Below, in pieces: positions 34,689 to 36,586 of a stretch of 36,586 nt of DNA; positions within the stretch are counted from its first letter, which is position 1, and every line of letters starts with the position of its first letter. A program made the translations under genes and the position numbers. Under the pieces are notes generated by a model. The model ran no database searches, had not been told where the DNA came from, and worked only from the letters and a program-made list of their open reading frames with translations. The stretch is from Planctomycetaceae bacterium (lineage in GTDB: Bacteria; Planctomycetota; Planctomycetia; Pirellulales; Pirellulaceae), in contig PBNZ01000038.1 of assembly GCA_002723275.1 (NCBI GenBank), positions 1-36,586 on the forward strand. Reading direction: 5' to 3'.

Positions 34689-36393
34689 CCTCGACAAAAC
34701 GGACGACCGTAATGCAATCTGCGCGGCAGCTTTATGCATTGGATTTCAAAGCATGCTGCTTACCTGGGTCAGTTGGACCTCTGCTCCTAACTGCGATGAA
34801 TTGGGGCATCTCGCGTCAGGTCTCTACCATTGGAACACCGGACGTTTTGACGCCTACAAGGTAAATCCACCGCTTGTTCGCATGTGGGCTACCCTCCCTC
34901 TGTTAACATGCCCAACCGCAATCGACTGGCATGGCGTCGGCTCCCACTGGAAACGACTAGAATGGGTACTCGCTGATCTGTACACAAACAGTCATTCTAC
35001 TGACGTCATCCATCAACACCTTTTCTTGGCACGTGTTTGGTGTCTCCCGTTCTCTGCACTCGGCGGCCTCACCTGTTTTGCATGGTCGCGTGATCATTAT
35101 GGAAATGAGTCGGCCGTCACGTCGCTGATTCTTTGGAGCTTCTCACCCAATGTCATCACCTGGGGTGCGACCATAGGGCCCGATCTTCCCGCTACGGCAT
35201 TGGGCGGCCTGTACTTTTACCTTGAATCTTGCTGGCTAGGGCGAGTCAATGTTTCCCGGACAATCCTCCTGGGATTCCTGACAGGCGTCCTGATATTGTC
35301 GAAGTCGACGTGGATTATCCTGCTTGGAATTTCTCCGATCCTCGTTCTCACCGCGACTCCATTATCCTGGAGACAGCTTGGCATCCGAATATCGATACTA
35401 GTAACAGTCAGCATTGCGACATTAATACTCGCTTTTGGTTGTGATTCGTTTTGTCAACCGTTCGCCGAAGACAGTTTTCATTCATCCCTGTTCAAGCGAA
35501 CTCTCTCATTGATGACTGCCTGCGCAAACAACCTTCAAACGGTTCATTTCCCCCTTCCGAAACCGTTTATCGAAGGGCTCGACTTGCAGTGTTTCGAATT
35601 CGAGAACAAGAAATGGTCCTACCTGTTCGGTCAATGGAAAATGGGAGGTTGGTGGTATTACTACTTGCTCGCAGCAGCCTGGAAGATTCCACTCGCCCTT
35701 TGGTGCCTTGCGCTAATCTCATTCGCTGCATGCAGAAAAGATCAAAACCCGATCAGACGTTGGCAGCGCAGCTGTCTCTTAATCCCCCCGTTGGTCATAT
35801 TTATGCTGGCCAGTTCTCAAGATGGGTTTTCTCGACATCTTCGATATGTCGCGTTGTGCCTTCCATTTGTAATTTTGTGGGCAAGTAAGGCTACGTGCAA
35901 AGCAACGTTATTCCCGCAACCGGTCCAACAGATCCTGATCTGCTGGTACGTACTCAGCAGTGCCGGGGTGGCACCCTATTTCCATTCATACTTTAACGAG
36001 TTAGCTGGCGGTCCGACGGGTGGTCATCAATATTTGCTCGACTCAAACGTTGATTGGGGAGAGGATCTTTATCGCGCTAAAACTTGGGCTGCTCGATATC
36101 CGCAAGCGAGACCTCTTTACTATGCGTTCATGAATGATCAATTCGCCCGCAGCTTGGAAGTAGATTGGCAGCCCGCGAAAAACGATCTTCCTGGCTGGTA
36201 CCTGATCTCGATTCATCGCCTGCACGAGCCATCGAGTGACGTCTCCTGGTTGCGAAAGGCGACGCCCATTGGCCGCATCGGCTATTCAACGCTCGTCTTT
36301 TCATGGCGCCGAGAAAAAAAACCGATCGGAAACATCAACGAAACTTCCGAGAATTTGAACTGTCCCGTCGCAGGCTCCCTCAAATCCCACTAA
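34654..36393 (+). CDS. GT39-like membrane glycosyltransferase
   Basis: The 579-residue protein has about 10 or more transmembrane helices and the GT-C features of family 39 (protein O-mannosyltransferase / ArnT-like): N-C-D48-E49-L-G-H-L in the first extracytoplasmic loop, Y-K-V-N-P-P-L-V-R-M, and a C-terminal Y-F-N-E-L-A-G-G-P-T-G-G-H-Q-Y-L-L-D-S-N and D-W-G-E-D-L that mark the planctomycete version. It transfers a sugar from a polyprenyl-phosphate donor to a protein or lipid on the outer face of the membrane. The likely start is TTG 34654, with AAGGTGAG about six bases upstream and a 35-base overlap with the C39-like gene. A later start is possible. It may glycosylate products of the same operon. 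Confidence 0.85.
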   Translation: MAFKWRLSSLDNLDKTDDRNAICAAALCIGFQSMLLTWVSWTSAPNCDELGHLASGLYHWNTGRFDAYKVNPPLVRMWATLPLLTCPTAIDWHGVGSHWKRLEWVLADLYTNSHSTDVIHQHLFLARVWCLPFSALGGLTCFAWSRDHYGNESAVTSLILWSFSPNVITWGATIGPDLPATALGGLYFYLESCWLGRVNVSRTILLGFLTGVLILSKSTWIILLGISPILVLTATPLSWRQLGIRISILVTVSIATLILAFGCDSFCQPFAEDSFHSSLFKRTLSLMTACANNLQTVHFPLPKPFIEGLDLQCFEFENKKWSYLFGQWKMGGWWYYYLLAAAWKIPLALWCLALISFAACRKDQNPIRRWQRSCLLIPPLVIFMLASSQDGFSRHLRYVALCLPFVILWASKATCKATLFPQPVQQILICWYVLSSAGVAPYFHSYFNELAGGPTGGHQYLLDSNVDWGEDLYRAKTWAARYPQARPLYYAFMNDQFARSLEVDWQPAKNDLPGWYLISIHRLHEPSSDVSWLRKATPIGRIGYSTLVFSWRREKKPIGNINETSENLNCPVAGSLKSH

Positions 36394-36435
36394 ACTATTC
36401 CTCGGTAACTGATTTCACACGGCGGGAAACTCTCA

Positions 36436-36586
36436 ATGCTTCGCACAGTCCTGATTAGCTTGCTCATTACCCCAGTCGTTGTCGCCGAGGAATGGCGAAT
36501 CACGGTCGAGTCTGGAGACGAAGCGCGACAAGACAGTCCCATCGTGGCAACTCTTCCCGATGGATTACAAGCAAACGGGAGCCCTA
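36436..36586 (+). CDS. Exported protein, 3' end outside the window
   Basis: An ATG at 36436 begins a frame that stays open to the end; 50 residues are visible. They show a signal peptide (M-L-R-T-V-L-I-S-L-L-I-T-P-V-V-V-A, cleavage near residue 17) and then E-W-R-I-T-V-E-S-G-D-E-A-R-Q-D-S-P-I. The pattern I-x-V-E-x-G-x-x-x-R-x-x-S-P is reminiscent of the start of the PmoA/DUF6807 family of planctomycete proteins, but too little is visible to be sure. A GGGAAA stretch lies several bases upstream. It begins 42 bases after the glycosyltransferase stop and could be the last gene of that operon. Confidence 0.65.
   Translation, partial: MLRTVLISLLITPVVVAEEWRITVESGDEARQDSPIVATLPDGLQANGSP

Overview
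The window looks like a chromosomal segment of a planctomycete, most likely of the Pirellulaceae (Rhodopirellula/Blastopirellula-like). The inference rests on families that are characteristic of that group: a ThuA/PVC-dehydrogenase/HEAT/cytochrome c fusion, a DUF1501 Tat-exported protein, a DUF1559 pseudopilin, a DUF1573 lipoprotein, and a very large exported CotH/lamin-tail protein carrying an N-terminal LE-R-LLA signature and dockerin repeats. No 16S gene or other phylogenetic marker is present, so the assignment is by gene content only. Base composition is even and moderately GC-rich. I see no prophage, insertion sequence or CRISPR array.

Layout. 1-1500: the end of an Ala/Pro-rich protein and a small lipoprotein gene, each followed by a clear rho-independent terminator. 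1613-7217 (minus): a probable two-gene operon of a Gfo/Idh/MocA-family protein and a 1472-residue exported ThuA-dehydrogenase-cytochrome fusion, suggesting periplasmic oxidation of a sugar or sugar derivative. 7218-8540: a 31-codon membrane peptide gene and tRNA-Ala(UGC) with its own likely promoter. 8541-11686: a NeuD/PglD-like acyltransferase, a 2OG-oxygenase-like protein and a family 2 glycosyltransferase, probably surface glycan decoration, interrupted by 0.9 kb without genes that carries an 18-bp tandem repeat. 12041-17287: an orphan DUF1501 protein followed by a tightly packed trio of glycerol-1-phosphate-dehydrogenase-like enzyme, SelA-like PLP enzyme and APC permease. 17294-18958 (minus): a methyltransferase and a second 2OG-oxygenase-like protein. 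19014-24740 (minus): the 1908-residue CotH/lamin-tail/dockerin protein. 25640-28241: a lipoprotein, a short coiled-coil protein and a MATE exporter. 28276-30443 (minus): a DUF1559 protein with an aberrant prepilin motif, an alpha/beta hydrolase whose start overlaps its stop, and a 44-codon gene. 30627-36586 (plus): a tight operon of a DNA-binding-like protein, a DUF1573 lipoprotein, an exported cysteine-rich protein, a signal-anchored protein with a beta-rich look, a stand-alone C39-like protease, a GT39-like membrane glycosyltransferase, and the start of another exported protein.

The best candidate for an undescribed system is the divergent locus 28276-36586. Its plus-strand half combines an exported Cys-rich protein, a membrane cysteine protease and a membrane glycosyltransferase in one compact transcription unit, consistent with maturation and modification of an exported protein. 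The second candidate is the trio 13622-17287, which looks like a complete small pathway (transport plus PLP chemistry plus a metal-dependent phospho-sugar-type dehydrogenase) whose substrate cannot be read from the sequence. All functions are inferred from motifs recognised by eye; no database search was possible.
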